This document shows, piece by piece, positions 5,517 through 12,376 of a stretch of DNA of 19,260 nt. Under the pieces are notes generated by a model, which was not told the origin of the DNA, searched no databases, and saw only the letters and a program-made list of their open reading frames with translations. Each line of letters starts with the position of its first letter. Position 1 is the first letter of the stretch. The DNA is from Bacteroidales bacterium (lineage in GTDB: Bacteria; Bacteroidota; Bacteroidia; Bacteroidales; Muribaculaceae): the NCBI GenBank assembly GCA_004553485.1, contig SFLG01000060.1:1-19260 (forward strand). Reading direction: 5' to 3'. The position numbers and the translations under genes are program-made.

Positions 5517-5813
5517 ATGAATCTAATAAATGAATTGGACTACTCTCCGGGGCAAATTGCCAACAAGGTTATCGCAAAGAATGACTCCGGAATGGTGATT
5601 TTGATGGCTTTAGACAAGGATATGGCCATTGCCACTCATACGGCTCACGCCATTGCCGTCGTGCAAATTCTCGAAGGGGTCTGCGCTTTCACCATCAACG
5701 GCAAAGAGCGCTTACTCAATGCCGGCGACTATCTCGTCATGCAGCCCGACACACAACATTCGCTGCGCGCTCCGCAGCGCTTCAAAATGCTCCTCACAAA
5801 GTTGAACGCCTAA
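5517..5813 (+). CDS. Small single-domain cupin upstream of hcp
   Basis: A 98-residue cytoplasmic cupin. Residues about 25-95 form the barrel: H41 and H44 lie where the first motif carries its metal ligands, and motif 2 is G70-D71, P77 and H81 (AGDYLVMQPDTQHSLRA). Such small cupins are found next to hcp in Bacteroidales genomes, as I recall the family; whether it binds a metal, senses a ligand or has a catalytic role is unknown. It precedes hcp by 16 bp on the same strand, so both are probably one transcript from the structured 5206-5516 region. Intact, unlike the cupin at 4954-5205, which belongs to a different cupin subgroup. Confidence 0.85.
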   Translation: MNLINELDYSPGQIANKVIAKNDSGMVILMALDKDMAIATHTAHAIAVVQILEGVCAFTINGKERLLNAGDYLVMQPDTQHSLRAPQRFKMLLTKLNA

Positions 5814-5829
5814 AATCTGTTACCGCCTT

Positions 5830-7548
5830 ATGAAAATGTTCTGTTACCAATGCCAGGAGACAGCCAAAGGTAAAGGCTGCGAAATCCAGGGCGTATGTGG
5901 AAAGAAACCCGAGACCTCCACCCGAATGGACCAGCTTCTGTATATCGCGAGAGGCATGGCGATTGTCAACCGTACATTGCGCGAGAAGGGTGCCGACGAC
6001 CGCAACGCGTCGCACTTCATCGTCGATGCGCTGTTCACGACAATTACCAATGCCAACTTCGACAACACGATGCTCGACGACTACATCAGCAAAGGTCTGG
6101 AGATGAAGAACAAGCTAATCGGTACGGCCAAGAAGCGCGGGATAGAGCTTCCGTGTCTGCCTGAGGTATGGTATAATATCACTAAAGAGAATTACGGCAA
6201 ACTGGAGGTCGTAGAGGCTGGAAGCACGCTGGATGAAGAAATCTTCAGCGTTCTTTACGAGAAGAACGAGGACATCCGCGGGCTTAAACAGCTTGCCATA
6301 TACGGCTGCAAAGGTATAGCCGCCTACGCGCGCCACGCCCTCAACCTCGGTTACGAGGACAAAGACATCTACACCATCATCGAGAACGGCATGGCCGAGG
6401 TGAGCCGTCCCGACATATCGGCAGACGACCTTTTCTCGCTTGTCCTCGAGGTAGGCGAAGGCGGAGTGAAGGCGATGGCTCTGCTCGACAAGGCCAACAC
6501 ATCGACCTACGGAAATCCCGAAATGACAAAGGTCGACATCGGCGTGCGCAAACGCCCGGGCATCCTCATCAGCGGCCACGACCTCAAGGATCTTGAAGAG
6601 TTGCTTATTCAGTCCGAAGGCAAAGGCGTCGACATCTACACCCACTCGGAGATGCTCCCGGCCCAGAGCTACCCGTTCTTCAAGAAATTCCCACATTTCG
6701 CCGGCAACTACGGCAACGCATGGTGGAAACAGCTAGACGAGTTCGAGACATTCAACGGTATGTTCCTGTTCACCTCCAACTGCATTGTGCCGCCCAGGCC
6801 CAAGACAACCTATATCGACCGCGTTTACACCACCGGCGTAGTAGGGATGCCGGGTACTCACTACATCCCCGAAGGCCCTGACGGCAAAAAAGATTTTACG
6901 GAGATTATCGAACGTGCGCAGAAGTGCGAGCCGCCCACAGCGATAGAGCACGGCGAGATAGTGGCCGGCTTCGCCCACAACCAGGTGCTGGCCCTCGCTC
7001 CCAAAGTGCTTGAGCTTATCAAAGCCGGCAAGATACGCAAGTTTGTCGTCATGGCCGGTTGCGACGGCCGCTTCCCCTCGCGCAAATATTACACCGAGTT
7101 TGCCGAAAAACTGCCCAAGGACTGCGTTATCCTCACCGCCGGATGCGCCAAGTACCGCTACAACAAACTGCCGCTCGGCGACATTGACGGCGTCCCCCGC
7201 GTTCTCGATGCCGGACAGTGCAACGACTCGTACTCACTTGTGGTGATAGCGTTGGCGCTGAAAGACGCACTTGGTCTCGACAGCGTAAACGACCTGCCCA
7301 TCGTCTACAACATTGCGTGGTACGAGCAAAAGGCCGTCATCGTGCTCCTGGCTCTGCTGAGCCTCGGCATAAAGGACATTCACACCGGCCCCACACTCCC
7401 GGCCTTCTTCACCCCCGACATTCTCAAAGTTCTTAAAGAGAAATTCAACATCGGCACAATCTCTACCGTCGACGAGGATATCGCGACGCTCATAAACGAC
7501 AACATACCTACAAATACCGATGTCTCGGTCGTTAAAGAGATGTCGTAA
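5830..7548 (+). CDS. hcp: Hydroxylamine reductase / hybrid-cluster protein
   Basis: A 572-residue cytoplasmic Fe-S protein. Hcp family members reduce hydroxylamine in vitro, and in enterobacteria act as high-affinity NO reductase and protein S-nitrosylase under anaerobic nitrosative stress. The N-terminal cluster cysteines are C5, C8, C17 and C23 (CxxC-x8-C-x5-C, the spacing of the anaerobe type rather than the longer enterobacterial one). The hybrid-cluster ligands all appear: H250 (SGHDLKDLEEL), E274 (HSEMLPAQSYP), C318 (SNCIVPP), C411 (MAGCDGR), C439 (TAGCAKYRYN), C464 (AGQCNDSYS), E499 and nearby K501 (WYEQKAV). Length indicates the full form with the helical bundle. No hcr reductase gene is beside it. 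It ends at a strong hairpin (7606-7642). Confidence 0.97.
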   Translation: MKMFCYQCQETAKGKGCEIQGVCGKKPETSTRMDQLLYIARGMAIVNRTLREKGADDRNASHFIVDALFTTITNANFDNTMLDDYISKGLEMKNKLIGTAKKRGIELPCLPEVWYNITKENYGKLEVVEAGSTLDEEIFSVLYEKNEDIRGLKQLAIYGCKGIAAYARHALNLGYEDKDIYTIIENGMAEVSRPDISADDLFSLVLEVGEGGVKAMALLDKANTSTYGNPEMTKVDIGVRKRPGILISGHDLKDLEELLIQSEGKGVDIYTHSEMLPAQSYPFFKKFPHFAGNYGNAWWKQLDEFETFNGMFLFTSNCIVPPRPKTTYIDRVYTTGVVGMPGTHYIPEGPDGKKDFTEIIERAQKCEPPTAIEHGEIVAGFAHNQVLALAPKVLELIKAGKIRKFVVMAGCDGRFPSRKYYTEFAEKLPKDCVILTAGCAKYRYNKLPLGDIDGVPRVLDAGQCNDSYSLVVIALALKDALGLDSVNDLPIVYNIAWYEQKAVIVLLALLSLGIKDIHTGPTLPAFFTPDILKVLKEKFNIGTISTVDEDIATLINDNIPTNTDVSVVKEMS

Positions 7549-7605
7549 CGGATATCCCATCAAAGACAAGCTCTTGATCTTAAACGTTTGACAAAATCCT
7601 CAAGC

Positions 7606-7642
7606 TGCGCCCCGAAAGTTTTCACCTTGCTTTCGGGGCGCA
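7606..7642 (+). terminator. Strong terminator hairpin after hcp
   Basis: A 13-bp perfect stem, TGCGCCCCGAAAG (7606-7618) with CTTTCGGGGCGCA (7630-7642), closes an 11-nt loop 57 bp after the hcp stop. No long T-run follows, which is common in this phylum. Confidence 0.75.
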
Positions 7643-7695
7643 ACGCCGTAGTACGCGTCGTGGCTGTTTTACCTACATTTGGGTAGGCGGTTTTG

Positions 7696-7726
7696 TTTGC
7701 AACGACGGCTTTTTTGGCTACCTTTG
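7696..7726 (+). promoter_or_regulatory. Promoter of the YgbA-family gene
   Basis: TTTG (7696-7699) and TACCTTTG (7719-7726) with a 19-bp spacer match the Bacteroidetes consensus. Transcription would start near 7733, leaving a leader of about 25 nt. The gene is therefore separately promoted from hcp. Confidence 0.75.
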
Positions 7727-7757
7727 CAGGGTAATAATAAGCCAATAATATTGTGAT

Positions 7758-8063
7758 ATGGAACGAATAGAGCAGGAAAAGCTGGTGGTTAAACAGATGA
7801 TTGAGATTTATTGCGCCAAGCACCATGTGCACAACGGGAAAGTACTTTGCGACGACTGCCGGAAACTGTTGGACTACGCCCACCACCGCCTCGACCACTG
7901 CCCCAAAGGCAACTCCAAGTCGAGCTGCCGCAAATGCGAGATCCACTGCTATTCGCCGGCCAACCGCGAAAATATCCGCGCCGTGATGCGCTACGTCGGC
8001 CCCCGTATGCTCTTCATCCACCCCCTCTCCGCCATCCGCCACCTCCTCTCCGAACTGAAATAA
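7758..8063 (+). CDS. YgbA-family Cys/His-rich protein (nitrous oxide-stimulated promoter family)
   Basis: A 101-residue protein of PF11756, the family of Escherichia coli YgbA, a member of the NO-responsive NsrR regulon linked to recovery from nitrosative stress. Cysteines at 19, 31, 34, 48, 57, 60 and 64 and many histidines (22, 23, 25, 42, 43, 47, 63) suggest metal or Fe-S binding; conserved stretches are CPKGNSKSSCRKCEIHCYSP and IRAVMRYVGPRMLF. No membrane segment or signal peptide. It lies directly after hcp behind its own promoter, and the shared neighbourhood supports a nitrosative-stress role. The biochemical activity of the family is not established as far as I know. Confidence 0.88.
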   Translation: MERIEQEKLVVKQMIEIYCAKHHVHNGKVLCDDCRKLLDYAHHRLDHCPKGNSKSSCRKCEIHCYSPANRENIRAVMRYVGPRMLFIHPLSAIRHLLSELK

Positions 8064-8128
8064 CAGCCCGGAGCATCTATCCCTGATTTCGATATAATTT
8101 GCCAATTCGGTCTGCACTCCATATTATA

Positions 8129-8148
8129 TTACAAAAAAAATTTTGTAA
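8129..8148. promoter_or_regulatory. Inverted repeat at the toxin-antitoxin promoter, probable operator
   Basis: TTACAAAA (8129-8136) and TTTTGTAA (8141-8148) are perfect arms around AAAA. The right arm covers the -33 element, so binding of the antitoxin would repress the operon, the usual type II arrangement. A near-direct repeat GTaAACTTT/GTtAACTTT follows at 8151-8159 and 8163-8171. Confidence 0.5.
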
Positions 8149-8172
8149 AAGTAAACTTTTTAGTTAACTTTG
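8142..8172 (+). promoter_or_regulatory. Promoter of the toxin-antitoxin operon
   Basis: TTTG (8142-8145) and TAACTTTG (8165-8172), spacer 19 bp. Transcription should start about 8179, only about 12 nt before the ATG at 8191. This rules out the alternative TTG at 8170 as the toxin start, since it lies in the -7 box. Confidence 0.75.
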
Positions 8173-8190
8173 CGGTTGGATAACAAGAGT

Positions 8191-8535
8191 ATGGCTAACA
8201 GAACCATAAAACTATACAAAGATTACTTCAAGGAGTTCTATGTGACTCAGACAGATGCAGTAAGACGAAAGATCAACTATTGCATCAATGTTGTCAAGAC
8301 GGTTGACCGCGTCCCCAAGACGATCCTGAAGAACATGGAAGGCACAGATGGATTATATGAAATACGTGTTGAAGTTGGAAATAACATCTTTCGTATCTTC
8401 TGCTGCTTTGACGAAGGGTCGCTTGTGATTTTATTTAATGGATTTCAAAAGAAGACGCAAAAAACTCCAAAGCAACAGATAGAGCGCGCAAAAAAATTAA
8501 TGAAAGAATATTTTAACGAAAAAGAAAATGGATAA
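8191..8535 (+). CDS. Type II toxin, HigB/RelE-like (Gp49 family)
   Basis: A 114-residue basic protein of the phage-derived Gp49/HigB group (PF05973) in the RelE superfamily, expected to be a ribosome-dependent mRNA endonuclease. Family signs are the N-terminal strand and helix (TIKLYKDYFKEFY), the central KTILKNMEGTDGLYEIRVEV, the FRIFCCFDEGSLVILFNGFQ beta-strands and the terminal KKTQKTPKQQIERAKKLMKE helix, rich in Lys. Start chosen at ATG 8191 (MANR). Toxin-first order and 8-nt overlap with the antitoxin gene are typical of higBA. Codon use is AT-richer than the neighbouring genes, suggesting transfer. Confidence 0.9.
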   Translation: MANRTIKLYKDYFKEFYVTQTDAVRRKINYCINVVKTVDRVPKTILKNMEGTDGLYEIRVEVGNNIFRIFCCFDEGSLVILFNGFQKKTQKTPKQQIERAKKLMKEYFNEKENG

Positions 8536-8839
8536 GGCAAAAGAAGAGGCAATTATGAACGCACGTACCTTCGACGAGCTCCTTGATGCTGAATATGGCA
8601 AGGCCGGAACTCCGGAGCGTGAAAAATTTGACGCTGATGCCACAGCCTTTTGTCTGGCCGAAACTCTTAAGGCAGAGCGCCTCAAAGCCGGTCTGACACA
8701 GGAACAGCTTGCCGAGCGCATCGGAACGAGGAAAACCTACATCTCCCGACTGGAGAACGGCAAAGCCGATGTCCAGCTCAACACACTCTTCCGTATTTTC
8801 GAAGGACTTGGGAGACGAGTATCATTAACTATTTTATGA
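8528..8839 (+). CDS. Type II antitoxin, HigA-like XRE-family regulator
   Basis: A 103-residue protein with a Cro/C1-type helix-turn-helix at about 46-98: LKAERLKAGLTQEQLAERIG, then TRKTYISRLENGKADVQLNT and the capping LFRIFEGLGRRVSL. The acidic N-terminal half (about 1-45) probably neutralises the toxin encoded just upstream, whose stop codon it overlaps by 8 nt. As in other HigA systems it should bind its own promoter; the palindrome at 8129-8148 is the candidate site. Confidence 0.92.
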   Translation: MDKAKEEAIMNARTFDELLDAEYGKAGTPEREKFDADATAFCLAETLKAERLKAGLTQEQLAERIGTRKTYISRLENGKADVQLNTLFRIFEGLGRRVSLTIL

Positions 8840-8861
8840 AAGCATCATCCCTCTGATTTTC

Positions 8862-8870
8862 GGGGGGGGG
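8862..8870. repeat. Run of nine G residues
   Basis: A homopolymer of nine G follows the antitoxin stop by 22 bp. The gap 8840-9013 otherwise shows nothing I can name. Confidence 0.8.
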
Positions 8871-9013
8871 TATAGCAATTAATTCCGATTGTCAGAGGTC
8901 CCTGATTATCAAACAATACAATTTGAGTTAGCATCTCGCGTTCTGAAACGGAGATAGCGCAGGCTGTTGTGGAACAATGACTTTTGTATATGGGAGGGCG
9001 TGGGATGGCTGAT

Positions 9014-9319
9014 TTAGCGGACAGCTTCGGCGAGGCGGTGGGCGTGTGATTTGGCTTCGGCGTAGAAGCGGTCGGCGGCGGCTTTGTCGTTGGGGTCGAT
9101 AAGCATCATGCCCATGCTGATGACGGGCTCGTGCCATACAAATCCGCAAAGGTTGCTGAGGGCGCTGAAGGTGCACCCCGCCTTAATCAGCCGTCGCGCC
9201 TTGTCGTACGACGTAAGGCGGTAGGCCTCTTAGTCGAACCGGCCGGCCTCGCCGGTCATCATATAGTACAACTCGGAGACAATGGCGTCCGGTAAGTAAA
9301 CGCTTATCTCGGTGCTCTG
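9014..9319 (-). pseudogene. Unrecognised gene broken by an in-frame TAA
   Basis: The minus strand carries a coding-like frame beginning near TEISVYLPDAIVSELYYMM and ending ...AEAKSHAHRLAEAVR before TAA at 9014-9016. It is interrupted by TAA at 9230-9232, between GRFD and EAYRLTSYDKAR; the two parts are in the same frame 216 bp apart. Codons on both sides are GC-ending. A GAA to TAA change would explain it (DEEAY). There is no clear ATG before the break and none soon after it until MGMMLIDPND. I do not recognise the family. It sits just downstream of the VOC gene on the same strand and may have been its operon partner. Confidence 0.55.
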
Positions 9320-9331
9320 TGTGTGAAACGT

Positions 9332-9718
9332 TTATTTCTCGTAAAATTCTATCGGCAGGCCGTCGGGGTCTTCAAAGAAAACAAAGCGCTTCGAGGTGTA
9401 TCCGTCCACGCGAATGTCCTCGTGTGCTATTCCCTTCCGGTCCAGCTCGCCTATCGATGCCTCAATGTCGTCGACTTCAAAGGCGAGGTGACGCAGCCCG
9501 GCGGCCTCGGGGCGGCTGACCCGTTTGGGCGGGTCGGGGAACGAGAACAGCTCGATGACGTACTCGCCGTTGAGGGCCAGGTCGGTCTTATAAGAGTGCC
9601 GCTCGGGGCGGTAGTTCTCGGCCAACACCGTAAGACCCAGCACCTCGGTATAGAACGCAAGACTCCGCCGATAGTCAGAGCAAATAATCGCAATGTGGTG
9701 TACCTTATTCAATTTCAT
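9332..9718 (-). CDS. VOC/glyoxalase-family protein (YaeR-like)
   Basis: A 128-residue vicinal-oxygen-chelate protein, one domain of two beta-alpha-beta-beta-beta modules (about 4-60 and 74-127). The four metal-ligand positions are present: H8 (KVHHIAIICSDY), E56 (YVIELFSFPDPP), H77 (LRHLAFEVDDIE) and E124 (LPIEFYEK). The sequence is most like the YaeR/SMU1112c group, named glyoxalase-like but without a settled substrate, so lyase, dioxygenase or detoxifying roles are all open. Start at ATG 9716-9718. A 20-bp inverted repeat lies 47 bp upstream. Downstream on the same strand is the broken gene at 9014-9319. Confidence 0.9.
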   Translation of the reverse strand: MKLNKVHHIAIICSDYRRSLAFYTEVLGLTVLAENYRPERHSYKTDLALNGEYVIELFSFPDPPKRVSRPEAAGLRHLAFEVDDIEASIGELDRKGIAHEDIRVDGYTSKRFVFFEDPDGLPIEFYEK

Positions 9719-9764
9719 ATTTGTGTTTATTTGGGGTTTTTACAATGTAACGCCTGCCTGGACG

Positions 9765-9784
9765 GGCGAAAGCAAGCTTTCGCC
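9765..9784. promoter_or_regulatory. Near-perfect palindrome upstream of the VOC gene
   Basis: GGCGAAAGC (9765-9773), AA, GCTTTCGCC (9776-9784). It could be an operator or fold as an 8-bp stem with a CAAG loop. It lies 47-66 bp before the VOC start codon. Confidence 0.4.
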
Positions 9785-9820
9785 GCAGTGACATTCTGGT
9801 AACTATAACGTTACCGACAG

Positions 9821-9862
9821 CAACGGCCCCGTCTTCCGGCAAAATGAAAGACAGGGCCGTTG
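9821..9862 (-). terminator. Terminator hairpin after nadC
   Basis: CAACGGCCC (9821-9829) pairs with GGGCCGTTG (9854-9862), and after one mismatch GTCTT (9831-9835) pairs with AAGAC (9848-9852). It starts 50 bp downstream of the nadC stop on the minus strand and has no T-run. Confidence 0.6.
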
Positions 9863-9911
9863 TTATGTGGATGCGGGGGTAGGGGACCAACGCCCCCGCG
9901 TGGTATGCCGA

Positions 9912-10719
9912 TTATTTCGTAGCCTTGAACGACATATCGAGGCCGCGCACCGAGTGGGTGAGGGCGCCCACGCTGATATAGTCCACACCGCACTCGCCAT
10001 ATTGGCGCAGAGTGTCGAAAGTGATGCCTCCAGACGACTCAATCTCGACGCCCGGAGCCTCCTTGCGGATGAGCTTGACAGCCTCGCTCGATGGCCTGCA
10101 TGATCTCGTCGGTGTCGCGCACCTCCTGCTCTATGCGCAGGTCGCGCCCGTTTGCCTTGCACCACTCCTTGGCCTTGGCGACAGCCTGGGGTATGCCGCC
10201 GGCAAAGTCGGTGTGGTTGTCCTTGATGAGAATCATATCGAACAGGCCGATGCGGTGGTTTGTGCCTCCGCCGATTTTCACGGCCTCCTTCTCGAGCATA
10301 CGCATGCCCGGCGTTGTCTTGCGCGTGTCAAGGACGCGGGCGCCGGTGCCCTCGAGCTGTTTCTGATATTTCGCCGTGGTGGTGGCGATGCCGCTCATAC
10401 GCTGCATGATGTTGAGCATGGTGCGCTCGGTCTGTAGCAGCGAGCGCACGGGGCCTTCGACGACAAAGGCGATGTCGCCGGGGCGCACGTGGGCGCCGTC
10501 TTCGATGAAGACCGTCATTTTCAGCGACGGATCGAATTTCTCGAACACCTTGCGTGCAATCTCCACGCCGGCGAGGATGCCCTCCTCTTTTACGATGAGC
10601 TGCTGTTTGCCGACGGCTTCGGCCGGGATGGTCGACAGGGTTGTGGCGTCACCGTCGCCGATATCCTCGGCAAAAGCCAGAGTAAGCAGGTCGTCGATGA
10701 GCTGGTCTGTAGTTTTCAT
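9912..10719 (-). pseudogene. nadC: Nicotinate-nucleotide pyrophosphorylase, broken by an internal deletion and frameshift
   Basis: NadC converts quinolinate and PRPP to nicotinate mononucleotide in NAD synthesis. From ATG at 10719 (an upstream TTG at 10725 is less likely) 213 residues are normal, with AEDIGDGDATT, the RKTTPGMR and KIGGGTNHRIGLFDMILIKD active-site stretches and EVRDTDEIMQAIERG. At about 10087 the frame shifts: the correct C-terminus continues in another frame as AVKLIRKEAPGVEIESSGGI, then TFDTLRQYGECGVDYISVGA and LTHSVRGLDMSFKATK, stop at 9912-9914. Comparing with family sequence, about 16 codons around the conserved IMLDNF motif are absent, including the Asp ligand. The product as given would end in a wrong tail at 10039 and be inactive. 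A MAG or assembly error is possible. Confidence 0.9.
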
Positions 10720-10736
10720 TTTCAATTTCTTTTGGT

Positions 10737-10744
10737 TACTTTTG
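10737..10744 (+). promoter_or_regulatory. Possible -7 box for rlmH
   Basis: TACTTTTG fits TAnnTTTG and would start transcription about 15 nt before the rlmH ATG. The -33 position holds a T-rich TTTT rather than TTTG. The minus strand also reads TAATTTTG at 10748-10755, a -7 candidate for nadC, again without a clear -33. Confidence 0.4.
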
Positions 10745-10765
10745 TGGCAAAATTACAAAAAAAAG

Positions 10766-11239
10766 ATGAAAGTCGTATTGCTGACCGTAGGTAAAACCGC
10801 CGACAAAGAGATAGAGCCGCTGATAGCCCGCTACGTCGACCGTGTAGCGCGTTTCGTACCCTTTGAGTACAAAGTGCTGGCCGACGTGCGTTTGCCGGCC
10901 AACGCCACACACGATAAACAGAAGGAAATCGAGGGCGAGGCCTTCCTGTCGTGCATCAGCGGCGGCGATATGGTGATACTCATGGACGAGCGCGGCACCA
11001 TGCCCACGTCGCGACAATTCGCCACCGACCTCGACAAGCTGATGGTGAACACCCGCAGCAATATCATCTTTGTCATCGGCGGCCCTTACGGCTTCAGCCC
11101 GGCCATGTATGCCCGTGCAAACCGCAAGCTCGCCCTGTCGGCCATGACCCTCACCCACGAGATGGCGCGCCTCTTCCTGGCCGAGCAGCTTTACCGCGCA
11201 ATGACAATTCTGCGCGGCATGCCCTACCATCACGACTAA
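10766..11239 (+). CDS. rlmH: 23S rRNA pseudouridine-1915 N3-methyltransferase
   Basis: A 157-residue SPOUT-class methyltransferase that uses S-adenosylmethionine to methylate pseudouridine 1915 in helix 69 of 23S rRNA. Start chosen at ATG 10766, which gives the family length and N-terminus MKVVLLTVGKT; the open frame runs further upstream across nadC only by chance. Motifs: LMDERG at 72-77, the knot loop VIGGPYGFS at 103-111, ALSAMTLTHEMAR with H131, EQLYRA and the terminal YHH (154-156) that contacts the RNA. It acts as a homodimer. It converges with hemW, whose stop codon lies 4 bp away. Confidence 0.96.
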   Translation: MKVVLLTVGKTADKEIEPLIARYVDRVARFVPFEYKVLADVRLPANATHDKQKEIEGEAFLSCISGGDMVILMDERGTMPTSRQFATDLDKLMVNTRSNIIFVIGGPYGFSPAMYARANRKLALSAMTLTHEMARLFLAEQLYRAMTILRGMPYHHD

Positions 11240-11242
11240 TTC

Positions 11243-12337
11243 TTAGACAAGCAGCGTGCGGATGGTGGCGTCCGAGACCAGCCACCGGTCCTCGGGGATG
11301 ACGATGCGGACGCCGTCGCTGACGATGTCGCCGGCGGGGATGAGTTTTAAGTTGGCGTCGAAATCAGCACGGAAGCGCGGTGGAATTTTTGACAGCTCCA
11401 GCCCTTGCGATGTGCGTAGCGACACCATTATCATGTCGTTGAGCCGGTCTGTCTCCGTCTCCTCCTCCGTTTCATAAAACACCTTTCCCTTCGACAGGTT
11501 GTCGAGGTAGCCTGACAGCGAGTGCGGATTGGCGCGCCTCGCCCGGCCGTCCCAACTGTGGGCACCGGGTCCAAGACCGATGTACGGTTTGTTCTGCCAG
11601 TACGACGAATTGTGGACCGCACGACGTCCCGGCCGGGCAAAGTTCGATATCTCGTAGTGCTCATAACCCCTGCAGGCAAGCGTACCGCAGAGCCGCGCGT
11701 ACATATCGAGCAGAACGTCCTCGTCGGTCTCCCGCACCTTTCCCGCCGAGCGCATGGCATAGAGCCGCGTACCCTGTTCGTACGACAGCATATAGGCCGA
11801 GATGTGCTCGGGCTGCATATCGGTCAAGGCATCGAGTGAGCGCTGCCACGTCTCGGGCGTCTGCCCCGGCAGGCCGTATATCAAGTCGAGCGAGATATTG
11901 TCTATTCCGCCACGCCTGAGCAAATCGTAAGCCCGTGCCGCACCGGCGGCATCGTGGCGTCGCCCTACCGCGGCAAGCTCGCTGTCCACCATCGACTGCA
12001 CGCCCATACTCACGCGGTTCACCCCACAGGCGCGCCACGCGTCGATAAGCTCGGCGGTGACATCTTCGGGATTGGCCTCCACCGTCACCTCCGCCCCGGC
12101 AAGGGGGGCAGGCAGAAACGACATCAGCCGTGCGAACTGCGCCGCCGTCAGCTGCGAGGGCGTTCCGCCACCTATATATATAGTGTCGGCCTGCGTCCCC
12201 GCCTCGTCGCGGCGCAGCTGCCATTCGTTGCCGACGGCTTCGACAAAACTGTCGGCGAGCTGAGTGCGGGGCAGCGAGTAGAAGTCGCAGTAATAGCACT
12301 TCGATTTGCAGAAAGGGATGTGAACGTATATCGCCAT
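11243..12337 (-). CDS. hemW: Radical SAM heme chaperone HemW
   Basis: A 364-residue radical SAM protein related to coproporphyrinogen III oxidase HemN but lacking its N-terminal extension, the mark of the HemW heme chaperones. The 4Fe-4S motif is C10, C14, C17 (HIPFCKSKCYYCDFYS), followed by YIGGGTPSQL, VTVEANPEDV, the SMGVQSMVDSELAAVGRRHD stretch and DLIYGLPGQT. The C-terminal HemN domain covers about 290-364. HemW delivers heme to respiratory proteins at the membrane; older annotations call it an oxygen-independent coproporphyrinogen oxidase. It follows the AddB-like gene by 39 bp on the same strand, probably as the last gene of the holB operon. Confidence 0.95.
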   Translation of the reverse strand: MAIYVHIPFCKSKCYYCDFYSLPRTQLADSFVEAVGNEWQLRRDEAGTQADTIYIGGGTPSQLTAAQFARLMSFLPAPLAGAEVTVEANPEDVTAELIDAWRACGVNRVSMGVQSMVDSELAAVGRRHDAAGAARAYDLLRRGGIDNISLDLIYGLPGQTPETWQRSLDALTDMQPEHISAYMLSYEQGTRLYAMRSAGKVRETDEDVLLDMYARLCGTLACRGYEHYEISNFARPGRRAVHNSSYWQNKPYIGLGPGAHSWDGRARRANPHSLSGYLDNLSKGKVFYETEEETETDRLNDMIMVSLRTSQGLELSKIPPRFRADFDANLKLIPAGDIVSDGVRIVIPEDRWLVSDATIRTLLV

Positions 12338-12376
12338 ACTGTCGGGGTGTGAATAGCAGAAACTATCGAAGTACCG

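Noticed and set aside
8129..8839. Mobile element carrying the toxin-antitoxin pair
   Set aside because: No transposase, integrase, terminal inverted repeats or target duplications could be found around it.
8928..9176. 82-codon minus-strand open frame
   Set aside because: It is out of frame with the GC-ending coding signal on the same strand (9014-9319) and has a low-complexity Arg/Pro/His product.
9230..9232. Stop-codon readthrough or recoding
   Set aside because: TAA is used as a normal terminator by several genes here and no selenocysteine or recoding signal is visible; a nonsense mutation is simpler.
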